DNA from: Xanthobacter autotrophicus
Lineage (GTDB): Bacteria; Pseudomonadota; Alphaproteobacteria; Rhizobiales; Xanthobacteraceae
DNA: 64,000 nucleotides
Reading direction: 5' to 3' (one strand)
Assembly (NCBI RefSeq): GCF_043194295.1
Contig: NZ_JBAFVK010000003.1
Position numbers and translations under genes: made by a program. This document shows, piece after piece, positions 43,165-52,171 of the stretch. A model generated the notes under the pieces. That model did no database searches. It saw only the letters and a program-made list of their open reading frames with translations, and was not told where the DNA came from. How positions within the stretch are numbered: position 1 is the stretch's first letter; each line of letters opens with the position of its first letter.

Positions 43165-43536
43165 TCACTCTCCGCTTGAACGCGGGTCTCCGCAATACAT
43201 GTCGTAGATGACCGAGATCACGCGGCGCACGTCGTCATTGGCCAGGCTGTAATAGATGGTCTTGCCGTCCCGCCGGGTAGTGACGAGATCGTCCAGGCGC
43301 AGGCGGGCGAGCTGTTGGGAGACGGTGGGCTGGCGGAGCGAGAGGATGTTCTCCAGCTCCGTCACGGAGCGCTCGCCCTCGGCCAGCAGGCACAGAAGCA
43401 GAAGGCGGTTCTCGTGAGAGAGCGCCTTCAGGAAGTCGCTCGCCTTGCGGGCATTGCGCATGAGGCGGTCGAGCTCGGGTGAGATCTCGGGCCCCTCCCG
43501 AAGCTCGTCCTCAAGTCTCCTGGAAACGATTGACAT
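43165..43536 (-). CDS. soxR: ArsR-type repressor SoxR
   Basis: The 123-residue winged-helix protein (LKALSHENRLLLLCLLAEGE, SVTELENILSLRQPTVSQQL, GKTIYYSLANDDVRRVISVI) is the standard sox repressor. Two cysteines, Cys49 and Cys115, sit where SoxR homologues carry the pair that senses sulfane sulfur by forming a polysulfide bridge. It should repress the sox transcription units until thiosulfate or sulfide is present. Four candidate binding sites are annotated nearby. It is cotranscribed with soxS (31-base gap). Confidence 0.93.
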   Translation of the reverse strand: MSIVSRRLEDELREGPEISPELDRLMRNARKASDFLKALSHENRLLLLCLLAEGERSVTELENILSLRQPTVSQQLARLRLDDLVTTRRDGKTIYYSLANDDVRRVISVIYDMYCGDPRSSGE

Positions 43537-43567
43537 GTGCCAGCCTTCTCTTCCCCGCGGCGCAGCC

Positions 43568-43939
43568 TCACGGCCGGCCGCCCGCCATCCCGTCCGTCAT
43601 CGCGCCCAGCAGCCCCCAGAACGCTTCGTCGGAAGCATAGCCGGTAATGCGCCCGACTTCGCGCCCCTCGTCCACGAGCACGAAAGTGGGCGCGAAGCGC
43701 ACCGGCGACGCGAGAACCACGCCGCCGGGCGCACCCCGCGAAAGATCGACGCGCTTGAGCGGCGCGCGGCGGCCTTCCTCGGTCTTCTCGTAGATCGGCG
43801 CCACGTCGCGATCGAACTTCAGGCAATAGGTGCAGCCCTTGCGCTCGAACATCAGGAGTTCCCGCGCCGCCGCGCCAGGCGCGAGCGCCGGCATGGCCAG
43901 CAGACCGGCCGCGAGCACCAGACGAGCGGAAAAGCGCAT
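43568..43939 (-). CDS. soxS: Periplasmic thioredoxin-like SoxS
   Basis: The 123 residues carry a signal peptide (MRFSARLVLAAGLLAMPALA) and a redox site Cys36-Thr-Tyr-Cys39 (MFERKGCTYCLKFDRDVAPI), with cis-Pro loop VRFAPTFVLVDEG. In Paracoccus SoxS reduces and reactivates SoxY after its cysteine is blocked. It is the first gene of the leftward soxS-soxR-soxT unit and is divergent from soxV. Confidence 0.92.
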   Translation of the reverse strand: MRFSARLVLAAGLLAMPALAPGAAARELLMFERKGCTYCLKFDRDVAPIYEKTEEGRRAPLKRVDLSRGAPGGVVLASPVRFAPTFVLVDEGREVGRITGYASDEAFWGLLGAMTDGMAGGRP

Positions 43940-43972
43940 GAATTCACAATCCAGACGTGGTTTTCACGAGAC

Positions 43973-43992
43973 ATATTATCGCATTCGCATAT
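43973..43992. promoter_or_regulatory. Candidate SoxR operator 1 (soxS-soxV)
   Basis: ATATT (43973-43977), five bases, then ATTCGCATAT (43983-43992). The same 15 defined bases with the same 5-base gap occur inverted in front of soxC at 49981-50000. The site lies in the divergent soxS/soxV region, the place where SoxR is known to bind in Paracoccus-type clusters. Confidence 0.65.
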
Positions 43993-44058
43993 ATCGTAGG
44001 CAAGGACCAATCCGCGCACCCCGAACCGACGCGGAGCTTGATCGGGAGGAGCAGCGCT

Positions 44059-44781
44059 GTGGATATCAGCCTCGCGGGGGCGTTCCTTGCCGGCCTGCTT
44101 TCGTTCGCCTCGCCCTGCGTGCTGCCGCTGGTGCCGGCCTATATCGGCTTCCTCGCCGGAACGGCGGCGGACGGCGGCGAGGGGGTGGCGCCCGCGCGTC
44201 GCCGGGTGCTCGTTTCGGCCGTCCTGTTCGTGCTCGGCTTCGCTTCCGTCTTCGTGCTGCTTGGGGCAACGGCATCATCTCTCGGGCAGGTGCTGATTCA
44301 GCATATCGAGATCCTGACCCTGCTTTCCGGTGGGCTGCTGGTGCTGTTCGGGCTGCATCTGACCGGGCTCGTCCGCATCTCCCTCCTGTACCGTCAGGCG
44401 CGGCTCGAGCCGATGACGCGGCCCGCCGGTCTGATCGGCCCCTATCTGATGGGGCTGGCCTTCGGCTTCGGCTGGTCACCCTGCGTCGGGCCGGTTCTGG
44501 CGGCGATCCTGATCGTGGCGGGGGCGGAGGCCTCGGTGGGCAAGGGCATGCTTCTGCTGGCCCTCTACGCCGCCGGCATCGGCATTCCATTCTTGATCGC
44601 GGCGGCGTTCACCGAGCGGTTTCTCGCCTGGACACGCGCGGCGCGCCGGCGGCTCGACCTCGTCGAGAAGCTCGCCGGCGGCCTGCTCATTCTCACTGGC
44701 ATCGCCTTCATGACGGGGTTCATGCCGCAGATCGCGCAATGGCTGCTCGATGCCGCTCCCGGCCTCGGCGCCATCGGCTAA
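44059..44781 (+). CDS. soxV: CcdA-like membrane thiol transporter SoxV
   Basis: The GTG at 44059 follows GGGAGGA and gives 240 residues with six membrane helices. The two CcdA cysteine motifs are clear: LLSFASPCVLPLVPAYIGFL and GFGWSPCVGPVLAAILIVAG. SoxV moves electrons from cytoplasmic thioredoxin to SoxW and so to the periplasmic Sox proteins. An open extension to 43957 is rejected because it lies over the operator. soxW follows after 63 bases. Confidence 0.93.
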   Translation: MDISLAGAFLAGLLSFASPCVLPLVPAYIGFLAGTAADGGEGVAPARRRVLVSAVLFVLGFASVFVLLGATASSLGQVLIQHIEILTLLSGGLLVLFGLHLTGLVRISLLYRQARLEPMTRPAGLIGPYLMGLAFGFGWSPCVGPVLAAILIVAGAEASVGKGMLLLALYAAGIGIPFLIAAAFTERFLAWTRAARRRLDLVEKLAGGLLILTGIAFMTGFMPQIAQWLLDAAPGLGAIG

Positions 44782-44844
44782 CGCGCGATCCGACCGGATC
44801 GACCCATCTGGTCGGCGCGCACTTCAGGACAAGGGAGGACCTCC

Positions 44845-45414
44845 ATGGCCGACACCACCCCGCTCAGCCGCCGGCGCCTCTTCCAGGCTTCCGCCGGACT
44901 TGCAGCAGCGCTCGTCCCGACCGGCGCGGCCGCCAAGGCGCGCCTCGGCGACGACGGCCTCTATACGGAAGACTGGTACGTCGACAGCTTCCTCGACCTG
45001 CCCGAGGATTTCTCCGCCGCCCGCGCGCGGGGCCGCAGCTTCGCCATCCAGTGGAGCCAGCGCGGGTGCATCTATTGCAAGGAGCTGCACACGGTCTATT
45101 TCGCCGATCCCGCCATCGAGGCGCCCATCAGGGACGCGTTCGACATCGTGCACCTGGACCTGTTCGGCGCGCGGGAGGTGACGTTTCTCGACGGCGCCCG
45201 ATTCACCGAGAAGGCGCTCGGCCAGCGCGAGCGCATCCGCGCCACGCCGACCTTCCAGTTCTTCGCCGAGGTGGAGGGACGGCCGCGGGAAGTCGCGCGC
45301 ATGCCGGGGCTGCTGCCGCGCCGGGAATTCTCCGCCATGTTCCGCTACGTGGCCGAGGGCGCCTATGGCACCGCGCCCTTCGATGCGTGGCTCAGCCGGC
45401 AGGGCAAGGGATAA
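44845..45414 (+). CDS. soxW: Periplasmic thioredoxin SoxW
   Basis: The 189 residues begin with a twin-arginine leader (LSRRRLFQASAGLAAALVPT) and hold the redox pair Cys75-Ile-Tyr-Cys78 (QWSQRGCIYCKELHTVYFAD), with a cis-Pro loop RIRATPTFQFF. SoxW receives electrons from SoxV. A GGGAGGA ribosome site precedes the ATG. The gene ends convergently with soxX around a hairpin at 45481-45504. Confidence 0.92.
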   Translation: MADTTPLSRRRLFQASAGLAAALVPTGAAAKARLGDDGLYTEDWYVDSFLDLPEDFSAARARGRSFAIQWSQRGCIYCKELHTVYFADPAIEAPIRDAFDIVHLDLFGAREVTFLDGARFTEKALGQRERIRATPTFQFFAEVEGRPREVARMPGLLPRREFSAMFRYVAEGAYGTAPFDAWLSRQGKG

Positions 45415-45480
45415 AAGGGTGGTCAAAGGGGCGGCTGAAGAGGTGGCTGAGGCGATCGCTGAAGCGGTGGCGGCAGGAGG

Positions 45481-45504
45481 ACAGGGGCGCCGGAGCGCCC
45501 CTGT
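45481..45504. terminator. Hairpin between convergent soxW and soxX
   Basis: ACAGGGGCGC (45481-45490), four-base loop, GCGCCCCTGT (45495-45504). A perfect 10-base stem without T-run; position supports a shared terminator. The DNA just before it (45420-45480) is a run of imperfect GGCTGAAG/GGTGGC repeats. Confidence 0.6.
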
Positions 45505-45512
45505 CGCGCGTC

Positions 45513-46127
45513 TCATTTGGCCGGCTTGTTCACCGGCGATTGCGGGTCGAACAGATAGGCCACCACGTCCTTCATCTGCTGCTCGCTCAAGACGCCATTG
45601 TGCCCGAAACGGGGCATGGAGGAGCAGGCGAACACCGCCTGCGCATTGTAGACCTTCGCATAGGCCGCCTTTGCATCCACGTCGGAGAATTTCCGCTCCG
45701 CGCCATAGTTGACGAGGCTCGGGCCGAGGGTGCCGTAGCTGACCTCCTTGGGGTCCATCTGGTGGCATGCGTAGCAATTGCCGCCGCTGACCGTTCCGGG
45801 CGGATCGGAAAACTGGCCGCCGCGGCCGTTCTGCGCCACCTCGGCGCCCTTCTTCCAGTCCCCCAGGACGCTGCCCTGCGGGTATTTCACGGTCCTGGCC
45901 TCACGGGCCATGATGGCCTCCGCCGCCGTGGCGGAGGGTTGATTGCGGGTGACCGAGCAGATCTCCATGGTCTCGTCGGGAACGAGCCGCGCGGCCCACC
46001 CGTCCGGAAGCTTGGTGAAGCTTTCCTGAACCACCTTGTCCACCACCGCCGGCGGAGCGGCGGGAATCTGCTGGGCGAGGGCCACCTGCGGAAGGAGGAA
46101 CGCCGCGGCGATGATGACTGTCTTCAT
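45513..46127 (-). CDS. soxX: SoxX, monoheme subunit of SoxAX cytochrome
   Basis: The ATG at 46127 gives 204 residues with a signal peptide (MKTVIIAAAFLLPQVALAQQ). One heme site, Cys118-Tyr-Ala-Cys-His122 (GGNCYACHQMDP), and the Met171 ligand in CSSMPRFGHNG are seen. SoxAX joins thiosulfate to the SoxY cysteine and hands electrons to a small cytochrome. It follows soxA by 13 bases on the same strand. The N-terminal insertion of about 100 residues is normal for alphaproteobacterial SoxX. Confidence 0.95.
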   Translation of the reverse strand: MKTVIIAAAFLLPQVALAQQIPAAPPAVVDKVVQESFTKLPDGWAARLVPDETMEICSVTRNQPSATAAEAIMAREARTVKYPQGSVLGDWKKGAEVAQNGRGGQFSDPPGTVSGGNCYACHQMDPKEVSYGTLGPSLVNYGAERKFSDVDAKAAYAKVYNAQAVFACSSMPRFGHNGVLSEQQMKDVVAYLFDPQSPVNKPAK

Positions 46128-46140
46128 GGCTGTTCCTCCC

Positions 46141-46971
46141 TCACCGCTTGATGGACGGCACGTTGAGCTCGCCGCCGGCCGCCTGCGCCTGCAGGAAGAC
46201 GGTGAGCGCCGTGACGACTTCCGAGGCATAATCGGGGGCCGGCATGCGCATCTGGCGATAACAGTCCCACAGCCGGTGCTGCATGGTGCGCAGCGCGCTC
46301 TGGGAGACGCGATAGGTGGGCCAGGAGGCCATGGTGAGCTGGGCGTCCTTGCCGGGCTTGTCGAGCTGCGGCAGGCCCTGCAGGCGGATGCGCTTGCCGG
46401 GTTCGCCGTGACAGGTGGAGCAGGAGAAGTCATTGATGGACGAGCGCCGGAAGAACAGCGCCTCGCCGATGGCATAGGCTTCCTTTTCCTTCGGATGGGC
46501 GAGCGGAATGTCGATCTTCATGCCGTTCGACTTGTTGGCGATGAAGGCGACAAGGTCCTCCATGTCCGAGCCGCGGCCGGGACCGGAGAAGGGCTTGGCC
46601 ATGATCGGCTTGATGTCGAAGCCCTGAATCTTGTCCATGCACCACAGCAGGCGCTGCTCAAGATCCATGACCTTGCCGGCATCGGCGAAGTAGCGCGGCA
46701 GCGCGGCATAGGCCCCTTCAAGCTTGCCGGGCCCTTGACCGAGGTCGCACGTTTCCAGGGAGACGTTCCGGGTGCCGCGCGGCTCGGCCCAGAGCGCCTC
46801 GCCGCGATCGACAGCCAGATAGCCGGGATTGGCCATGGGGTCGTTGATCATGGCGCGATAGCGCTCGATCTCCTTCTCGCTCGCGTCCTCCTGCGCGGAT
46901 GCGCTGACGATGGGAGCAAGCGCCAGAGCAAGGGCGCACAGGCATGTGAATAATGTGGCTTTGGGTCGCAT
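46141..46971 (-). CDS. soxA: SoxA, catalytic subunit of SoxAX cytochrome
   Basis: The 276 residues have a signal peptide and a single CXXCH, Cys184-Ser-Thr-Cys-His188 (DFSCSTCHGEPGKRIRLQGL). The first-heme site seen in diheme SoxA is replaced here by Cys75 and Cys111 (probable disulfide), so this is the single-heme type in SoxA. The reactive cysteine ligand is Cys237 in WDCYRQMRMP. A strong GGGGAGGA site precedes the ATG. It is divergent from soxYZB, with candidate operator 2 between. Confidence 0.95.
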   Translation of the reverse strand: MRPKATLFTCLCALALALAPIVSASAQEDASEKEIERYRAMINDPMANPGYLAVDRGEALWAEPRGTRNVSLETCDLGQGPGKLEGAYAALPRYFADAGKVMDLEQRLLWCMDKIQGFDIKPIMAKPFSGPGRGSDMEDLVAFIANKSNGMKIDIPLAHPKEKEAYAIGEALFFRRSSINDFSCSTCHGEPGKRIRLQGLPQLDKPGKDAQLTMASWPTYRVSQSALRTMQHRLWDCYRQMRMPAPDYASEVVTALTVFLQAQAAGGELNVPSIKR

Positions 46972-47094
46972 TTATCCTCCCCACGACGACGTCCCGCGGC
47001 TCCAGGCCTTCTGTGAAACCCTTGAGGAGCGGCGATCCACCCTCGATCTTCCCGTCCCTCATAGATGGGAGCGATCGTGGATAGGAGATACTTT

Positions 47095-47115
47095 ACATTC
47101 AAAAAATTCGATATC
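47095..47115. promoter_or_regulatory. Candidate SoxR operator 2 (soxA-soxY)
   Basis: ACATTC followed by an A-run and ATTCGATATC. It shares ACATT/ATATT and ATTCG-ATAT with operators 1 and 3 (one base shorter in the core) and 17 of 21 bases with operator 4 read on the other strand. It sits in the 267-base AT-rich region between soxA and soxY. Confidence 0.55.
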
Positions 47116-47238
47116 ACAATATGTGAAATTGATCCCGGGCAGCGCTCATGATGAGGCGTGTTGACCCGCGCGATTAGCCAAAAATAACAAGCACCTGCGG
47201 TCAGGCGTCCAAGCGCCAGCCGCGCCAGGAGGAAATAT

Positions 47239-47712
47239 ATGCCGCTTCATCTCGACGCCACCCTTGTCCCCACACGCCGCCGTGCCCTGAAGCTCGCCGG
47301 CCTCGCCACGCTCGCGGCCGTCCTGGCCCCGCGCATGGCGCTCGCCACCGAGGCCCAAGTGGCGGACGAAATCAAAAAGCTCTTCTCGGGCAAGGCCATG
47401 GGCGAGGGCAAGATCAAGCTCGACCTGCCGGAGATCGCCGAGAACGGGCTGGTCGTGCCGATCAACCTCGACGTGGAAAGCCCCATGACCGAGGCGGATT
47501 TCGTGAAGTCGGTCCATGTCTTCGCCGATGGCAATCCGCTGCCCCAGGTGCTGACCTATCGCTTCACCCCCGAGAGCGGGAAGGCTTCCGCCTCCGCCCG
47601 CATGCGGCTTGCGCAGACGCAGAACGTCATCGCCGTGGCCGAGATGTCCAATGGCCAGCTTTATTCCGCCAAGGCCCAGGTGAAGGTCACCATCGGCGGC
47701 TGCGGCGGCTGA
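47239..47712 (+). CDS. soxY: SoxY sulfur carrier
   Basis: The 157 residues start with a twin-arginine leader (PTRRRALKLAGLATLAAVLA) and end in the swinging-arm motif GGCGG, whose Cys155 carries the sulfur intermediates. The body (QVADEIKKLFSGKAMGEGKI, VVPINLDVESPMTEADFVKS) matches SoxY. It works as a heterodimer with SoxZ. A GGAGGA site precedes the ATG, and soxZ follows after 80 bases. Confidence 0.96.
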   Translation: MPLHLDATLVPTRRRALKLAGLATLAAVLAPRMALATEAQVADEIKKLFSGKAMGEGKIKLDLPEIAENGLVVPINLDVESPMTEADFVKSVHVFADGNPLPQVLTYRFTPESGKASASARMRLAQTQNVIAVAEMSNGQLYSAKAQVKVTIGGCGG

Positions 47713-47792
47713 CGGACCAAAGACGAATCACAGCACAAGAACAGAACAGGCGAACGCCACAGGCATCGCCGCAAAGAAACCGGAGGAAACCC

Positions 47793-48122
47793 ATGGCCAT
47801 CAAGTCCCAGCCGCGCGTGCGCGTGCCCGCCCAGGCCAAGGCGGGCGAGATCATCGAGATCAAGACTCTCATTTCCCACGAGATGGAGAGCGGCCAGCGC
47901 AAGGATGCCGCGGGCAAGACCGTGCCGCGCGACATCATCAACACCTTCCAGGCCGCCTTCAACGGCAAGCCCTTCTTCACCGCGGAATGGTTTCCGTCGA
48001 TCTCGGCGAATCCCTACCAGTCCTTCTTCTTCAGGGCGAAGGAAAGCGGCGAGTTCACCTTCACCTGGAAGGATGATGCCGGCGCCGAGCAGAAGGCCAG
48101 CGCGAAACTCACGGTCGCCTGA
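47793..48122 (+). CDS. soxZ: SoxZ partner of SoxY
   Basis: The 109 residues have no signal peptide; the protein is exported by piggyback on SoxY's Tat leader. The Ig-like fold is evident from RVRVPAQAKAGEIIEIKTLI, SHEMESGQRKDAAGKTVPRD and YQSFFFRAKESGEFTFTWKD. A GGAGGAA site precedes the ATG. Confidence 0.96.
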   Translation: MAIKSQPRVRVPAQAKAGEIIEIKTLISHEMESGQRKDAAGKTVPRDIINTFQAAFNGKPFFTAEWFPSISANPYQSFFFRAKESGEFTFTWKDDAGAEQKASAKLTVA

Positions 48123-48229
48123 CGGCCGGGCTTTCAACGTCGTTCTCCATGAGGATCGAGGCAGATGTGCTGCCGGACCGCCGACCGGTCCGGCAAACGG
48201 CCTCGCCATGACTTGAGAAAGCGGTCAAC

Positions 48230-49924
48230 ATGATCTCGAGGCGCGATTTTCTGTCCGCGGGAACGGCGCTCGCCGGCCTGCTCGCCGCGTCCGGAACCGG
48301 GCTGGCCCAGGCCGTCGGCGGGCAGTCGCTGACCCAGGCCGACCTGCTGAAGTTCGGCAAATCCGGCACATTCACCCTTCTGCACGTCACCGACATCCAC
48401 GCCCAGCTGGTTCCGCTCTACTTCCGCGAGCCGTCGACGAATCTCGGCGTGGGCGACGCGCGGGGCGTGCCGCCCCACCTCACCGACGTCGCCTTCCTGA
48501 ACTACTTCGGGCTGAAGCCCGGCACGCGTGACGCCTATTCCCTCACGTCCGAGGATTTCACCCAGCTTGCCCGCACCTACGGGCGCATGGGCGGCGTGGA
48601 CCGTATCGCCGCCCTGGTGAAGGCCATCCGTGCCGAGCGTGGGGCCGACAAGGTGCTGCTGCTCGACGGGGGTGACGGGCTCCAGGGCTCCTGGTCCTCG
48701 CTGAAGACGCAGGGCGAGGACATGGTGAAGGTCTTCACCGCCCTCGGCCTGGATGCCATGGTCGGCCACTGGGAGTTCACCTACGGCGCCGACCGGGTGA
48801 CCGAGATCAAGGAGAAGGCGCCCTTCGCCTTCCTCGCCCAGAACGTGCGCTCCACCGAATGGCAGGAGCCGGTGTTCGACGCCGCCAAGACGTTCGAGAA
48901 AGGCGGGGCGAAGATCGCGGTGATCGGCCAGGCCTTCCCCCGCACCCCCATCGCCAACCCGCGCTGGATGATCCCGGATTGGGAATTCGGCATCCGCGAG
49001 GAGGAGATGCAGAAGCAGGTGGACGCCGCGCGCGCCGGCGGGGCGGATGCCGTGGTGGTGCTGTCCCACAACGGCTTCGATGTGGACCGCAAGATGGCCT
49101 CCCGCGTGTCGGGCATCGACGTCATCCTCACCGCCCATACCCATGATGCCATGCCGCGCGTGGTGGAGGTGGGCAAGACCCTGCTGGTGGCCACCGGATC
49201 CCACGGCAAGTTCCTGTCCCGCCTCGACCTCGACGTGAAGGACAGGAAAGTCACCGGATATCGCTTCCAGCTCATTCCGGTGTTCTCGGACGTGATCGCG
49301 CCGGACCCGGACATGGCGAAGCTTGTCGCCGACATCCGGGCGCCCTATGCCAAGGATCTCGCCCGCGAGCTCGGCCGCGCCGACAGCCTTCTCTATCGCC
49401 GCGGCAACTTCAACGGCACGTTCGACGACATGATCTGCGATGCGATCATGAAGGAGCGGGACGCGGAGATTGCCCTCTCCCCCGGCTTCCGCTGGGGCGG
49501 CACGCTGCTGCCGGGCGATCCCATCACCTTCGATGCTGTCGCCAACGCCACCGCCATCACCTATCCCGCCTGCTACCGCACCACCATGACCGGCAAGCAG
49601 CTGAAGGAGGTGCTGGAAGACGTGGCCGACAACATCTTCCACCCCGACCCCTACTTCCAGGGCGGGGGCGACATGGTGCGCGTCGGCGGCGTGGGCTACG
49701 CCATCGATGTGTCCCAGGGTGCGGGACAGCGCATATCCGACCTCACCTTGCTGAAGACCGGCAAGCCGCTGGAGGCCGACAAGACCTATACGGTCGCCGG
49801 CTGGGCCTCCATCGCCCAGAATGTGGAGGGGCCGCCGGTCTGGGAACTGGTGGAACGCTACGTGACCGATGCGAAGACCGTGAAAATCGCCCCCAACGCC
49901 TCGGTGAAGGTGACCGGGGCGTGA
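48230..49924 (+). CDS. soxB: SoxB sulfate thiohydrolase
   Basis: The 564-residue dimanganese enzyme hydrolyses sulfate from SoxY-bound cysteine S-thiosulfonate. It has a Tat leader (MISRRDFLSAGTALAGLLAA) and the 5'-nucleotidase-like metal motifs HVTDIHAQLVPLYFREPS, LLLDGGDGLQGSWSS, MVGHWEFTYGADRV, VVLSHNGFDVDRK and LTAHTHDAMPRVV. Length and motifs are fully typical. It lies 107 bases after soxZ. Confidence 0.97.
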   Translation: MISRRDFLSAGTALAGLLAASGTGLAQAVGGQSLTQADLLKFGKSGTFTLLHVTDIHAQLVPLYFREPSTNLGVGDARGVPPHLTDVAFLNYFGLKPGTRDAYSLTSEDFTQLARTYGRMGGVDRIAALVKAIRAERGADKVLLLDGGDGLQGSWSSLKTQGEDMVKVFTALGLDAMVGHWEFTYGADRVTEIKEKAPFAFLAQNVRSTEWQEPVFDAAKTFEKGGAKIAVIGQAFPRTPIANPRWMIPDWEFGIREEEMQKQVDAARAGGADAVVVLSHNGFDVDRKMASRVSGIDVILTAHTHDAMPRVVEVGKTLLVATGSHGKFLSRLDLDVKDRKVTGYRFQLIPVFSDVIAPDPDMAKLVADIRAPYAKDLARELGRADSLLYRRGNFNGTFDDMICDAIMKERDAEIALSPGFRWGGTLLPGDPITFDAVANATAITYPACYRTTMTGKQLKEVLEDVADNIFHPDPYFQGGGDMVRVGGVGYAIDVSQGAGQRISDLTLLKTGKPLEADKTYTVAGWASIAQNVEGPPVWELVERYVTDAKTVKIAPNASVKVTGA

Positions 49925-49980
49925 GGCCGGCAAGGCGTCCGAGGCCAGGGCACGGGCCGCATTCCAACGTATATATTCAA

Positions 49981-50000
49981 ATATGCGAATAAAAGAATAT
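49981..50000. promoter_or_regulatory. Candidate SoxR operator 3 (upstream of soxC)
   Basis: ATATGCGAAT (49981-49990), five bases, AATAT (49996-50000), the exact reverse complement of operator 1 at all 15 defined bases. It is in the only AT-rich segment between soxB and soxC and ends just before the soxC ribosome site, suggesting a separately regulated soxC promoter. Confidence 0.65.
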
Positions 50001-50014
50001 TTAGGGAGGACGCC

Positions 50015-51346
50015 ATGTCCGACACCAGTCTGCCCCCGGTGGAGCGCGCACCCGGCGCGAAGCCGTCGCTGTCGAAGCCGTCGCTGTCCAGGCGGAGATT
50101 CCTCAACCTCGCCGGTGTGGGGGCTGGCGCCGCCGTCGCCGTGGGGGGACGGTCCGCCCTCGCCGCCCCGGCTGCCGGCGCACCCGACCCCAATATCGTG
50201 CCCGTGCCCGACTGGACGAGGACCCTCGGCGCGCCAGTGAACGAAAACCCTTACGGCAAGCCATCCGTCTTCGAGAAGGATGTGGTGCGCCGGGAGGTGA
50301 CCTGGCTCACCGCCAGTTCCCAGAGCTCGGTCAGCTTCACCCCGCTCTACGCCCTCGACAGCGTCATCACCCCCAACGGCCTGTGCTTCGTGCGCCATCA
50401 TGGCGGCCAGGCGGAGATCGAGCCGGACAAGTACCGGCTGATGATCCACGGCATGGTGGACAAGCCCCTCGTCTTCACGCTGGAAGACATCAAGCGCATG
50501 CCGGGCCGGGTGAACCGCGCCTATTTCCTCGAATGCGCGGCCAATTCGGGCATGGAATGGCGTGGCGCGCAGCTGAACGGCTGCCAGTTCACCCACGGCA
50601 TGATCCACAACCTGTTCTACACCGGCGTGCCGCTGAAGACGCTGCTCGACATGGCAGGCGTCAATCCCAAGGGCAAATGGGTGCTTGCCGAGGGCGCGGA
50701 CGCGGCGGTGATGACGCGTTCCATTCCGCTTGAGAAGGCCATGAAGGACTGCCTCGTCGCCTTCGCCATGAACGGCGAGGCGTTGCGGCCCGAGCAGGGT
50801 TATCCGGTGCGGCTCGTGGTGCCGGGCTGGGAAGGCAACATGTGGGTCAAGTGGCTGCGCCGCCTCAAGGTGGGCGACCAGCCGTGGCAACAGCGCGAGG
50901 AGACCTCGAAATACACCGACCTCCTCGCCGACGGCCGCTCACGCCGCTTCACCTTCGTGATGGATGCGAAATCCGTGGTGACGAGCCCGAGCCCGCAGGC
51001 GCCGCTGAAGCAAAAGGGACCGAACGTCCTGTCCGGCATCGCCTGGTCGGGACGCGGCACCATCACCCGGGTGGATATGTCGCTGGACGGCGGCCGCAAC
51101 TGGACTACCGCGCGCCTCGACGGACCGGCCATGCCCATGTCCATGACGCGCTTCTATCTCGACTTCGACTGGGCCGGGCAGGAGCTGATGGTGCAATCGC
51201 GCGCCATGGATGACACCGGCTACGTCCAGCCCACCAAGCAGGAGCTGCGCGCCGTCCGCGGGACCAATTCCATCTATCACAACAACGGCATCCAGACCTG
51301 GCTGGTGCGCGCCAACGGGGAGACGGAAAATGTGGAAGTCGGCTGA
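50015..51346 (+). CDS. soxC: SoxC, molybdenum subunit of sulfane dehydrogenase
   Basis: The 443 residues belong to the sulfite-oxidase fold with the molybdopterin-liganding Cys174 in AYFLECAANSGMEWRG, then a C-terminal dimerisation domain (GRGTITRVDMSLDGGRNWTT). With SoxD it takes six electrons from SoxY-bound sulfane sulfur. The Tat leader SRRRFLNLAGVGAGAAVAVG is preceded by a small duplication (KPSLSKPSLS). The end of the gene overlaps the start of soxD by 17 bases. Confidence 0.96.
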   Translation: MSDTSLPPVERAPGAKPSLSKPSLSRRRFLNLAGVGAGAAVAVGGRSALAAPAAGAPDPNIVPVPDWTRTLGAPVNENPYGKPSVFEKDVVRREVTWLTASSQSSVSFTPLYALDSVITPNGLCFVRHHGGQAEIEPDKYRLMIHGMVDKPLVFTLEDIKRMPGRVNRAYFLECAANSGMEWRGAQLNGCQFTHGMIHNLFYTGVPLKTLLDMAGVNPKGKWVLAEGADAAVMTRSIPLEKAMKDCLVAFAMNGEALRPEQGYPVRLVVPGWEGNMWVKWLRRLKVGDQPWQQREETSKYTDLLADGRSRRFTFVMDAKSVVTSPSPQAPLKQKGPNVLSGIAWSGRGTITRVDMSLDGGRNWTTARLDGPAMPMSMTRFYLDFDWAGQELMVQSRAMDDTGYVQPTKQELRAVRGTNSIYHNNGIQTWLVRANGETENVEVG

Positions 51347-52103
51347 GAAGATCCTCGCCGCCGCCGTTCTCGCCGGAGCCCTGGCCGCGACCGGCATTGC
51401 CGTGGCCGACCCCCAGCCGGCGGCCAAGGCAGCCGCGACCAAAGGCGAGAAGGACAAGGCCCGGCAGGCGGTGAACGTGCTGACACCGGCCGGGGCGAGC
51501 GCGCCAGCCGGCAAGACGCCCATCGCCCTCGGCCGCCCCGCGCTGCCAGAGGAGATCGCCGCCTGGAACATCGACGTGCGCGCCGATGGCGAGGGCCTGC
51601 CCCCGGGCAAGGGCTCGGTGAAGGAGGGCGAGGAGTTGTTCCTCCAGAACTGCGCCACCTGTCACGGCGAGTTCGGCGAAGGCGCGGGACGTTGGCCGGT
51701 GCTCGCCGGCGGGCGCGGCACGCTGAAATCCGAGCGGCCGGAGAAGACCATCGGCTCCTTCTGGCCCTATGCGTCCACGGTCTATGACTACGTCCATCGC
51801 GCCATGCCATTCGGCAGCAACATGACGCTGTCTGCTGACCAGACCTATGCCATCGTCGCCTATTTGCTGAACCTCAATGATCTTGTTCCCGAAAACTACG
51901 TGCTCTCCAAGGAGAACTTCTCCAAGGTCGACCTGCCCAACGAGGCAAATTTCTTCGACGATGATCGCGAGACCTCAGAAAAGGCCTTCTGGAAAACAAA
52001 TCCCTGCATGAAGGAGTGCAGCGGGGAGGTCCATGTCACCGCCCGCGCCCAGATCCTCAACGTGACCCCCGACGGTGATCCGCCCAAGGGCGACCTGGAG
52101 TGA
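51330..52103 (+). CDS. soxD: SoxD, single-heme cytochrome subunit of SoxCD
   Basis: The ATG at 51330 inside the soxC end gives 257 residues with a signal peptide and one heme site, Cys108-Ala-Thr-Cys-His112 (LQNCATCHGEFGEGAGRWPV). The long tail with two cysteines (NPCMKECSGEVHVTARAQIL) matches the N-terminal domain of SoxD. The second, cytochrome-c-like domain found in the diheme Paracoccus SoxD is absent; a separate cytochrome gene of that type follows at once. Confidence 0.93.
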   Translation: MWKSAEKILAAAVLAGALAATGIAVADPQPAAKAAATKGEKDKARQAVNVLTPAGASAPAGKTPIALGRPALPEEIAAWNIDVRADGEGLPPGKGSVKEGEELFLQNCATCHGEFGEGAGRWPVLAGGRGTLKSERPEKTIGSFWPYASTVYDYVHRAMPFGSNMTLSADQTYAIVAYLLNLNDLVPENYVLSKENFSKVDLPNEANFFDDDRETSEKAFWKTNPCMKECSGEVHVTARAQILNVTPDGDPPKGDLE

Positions 52104-52171
52104 GGGAAGGTGTCCCGGCAGATCCGTCCGGGACACCACACAGCCAACACCCAACGGAAAGGACGCGGAAC

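Noticed and set aside
43957..44058. N-terminal extension of soxV
   Set aside because: It would put the start over the candidate SoxR operator; GTG 44059 has GGGAGGA upstream and starts at the first membrane helix.
48134..50890. 918-codon open frame on the minus strand
   Set aside because: It is antisense to soxB and soxC and has a His/Gly/Ala-rich shadow composition.
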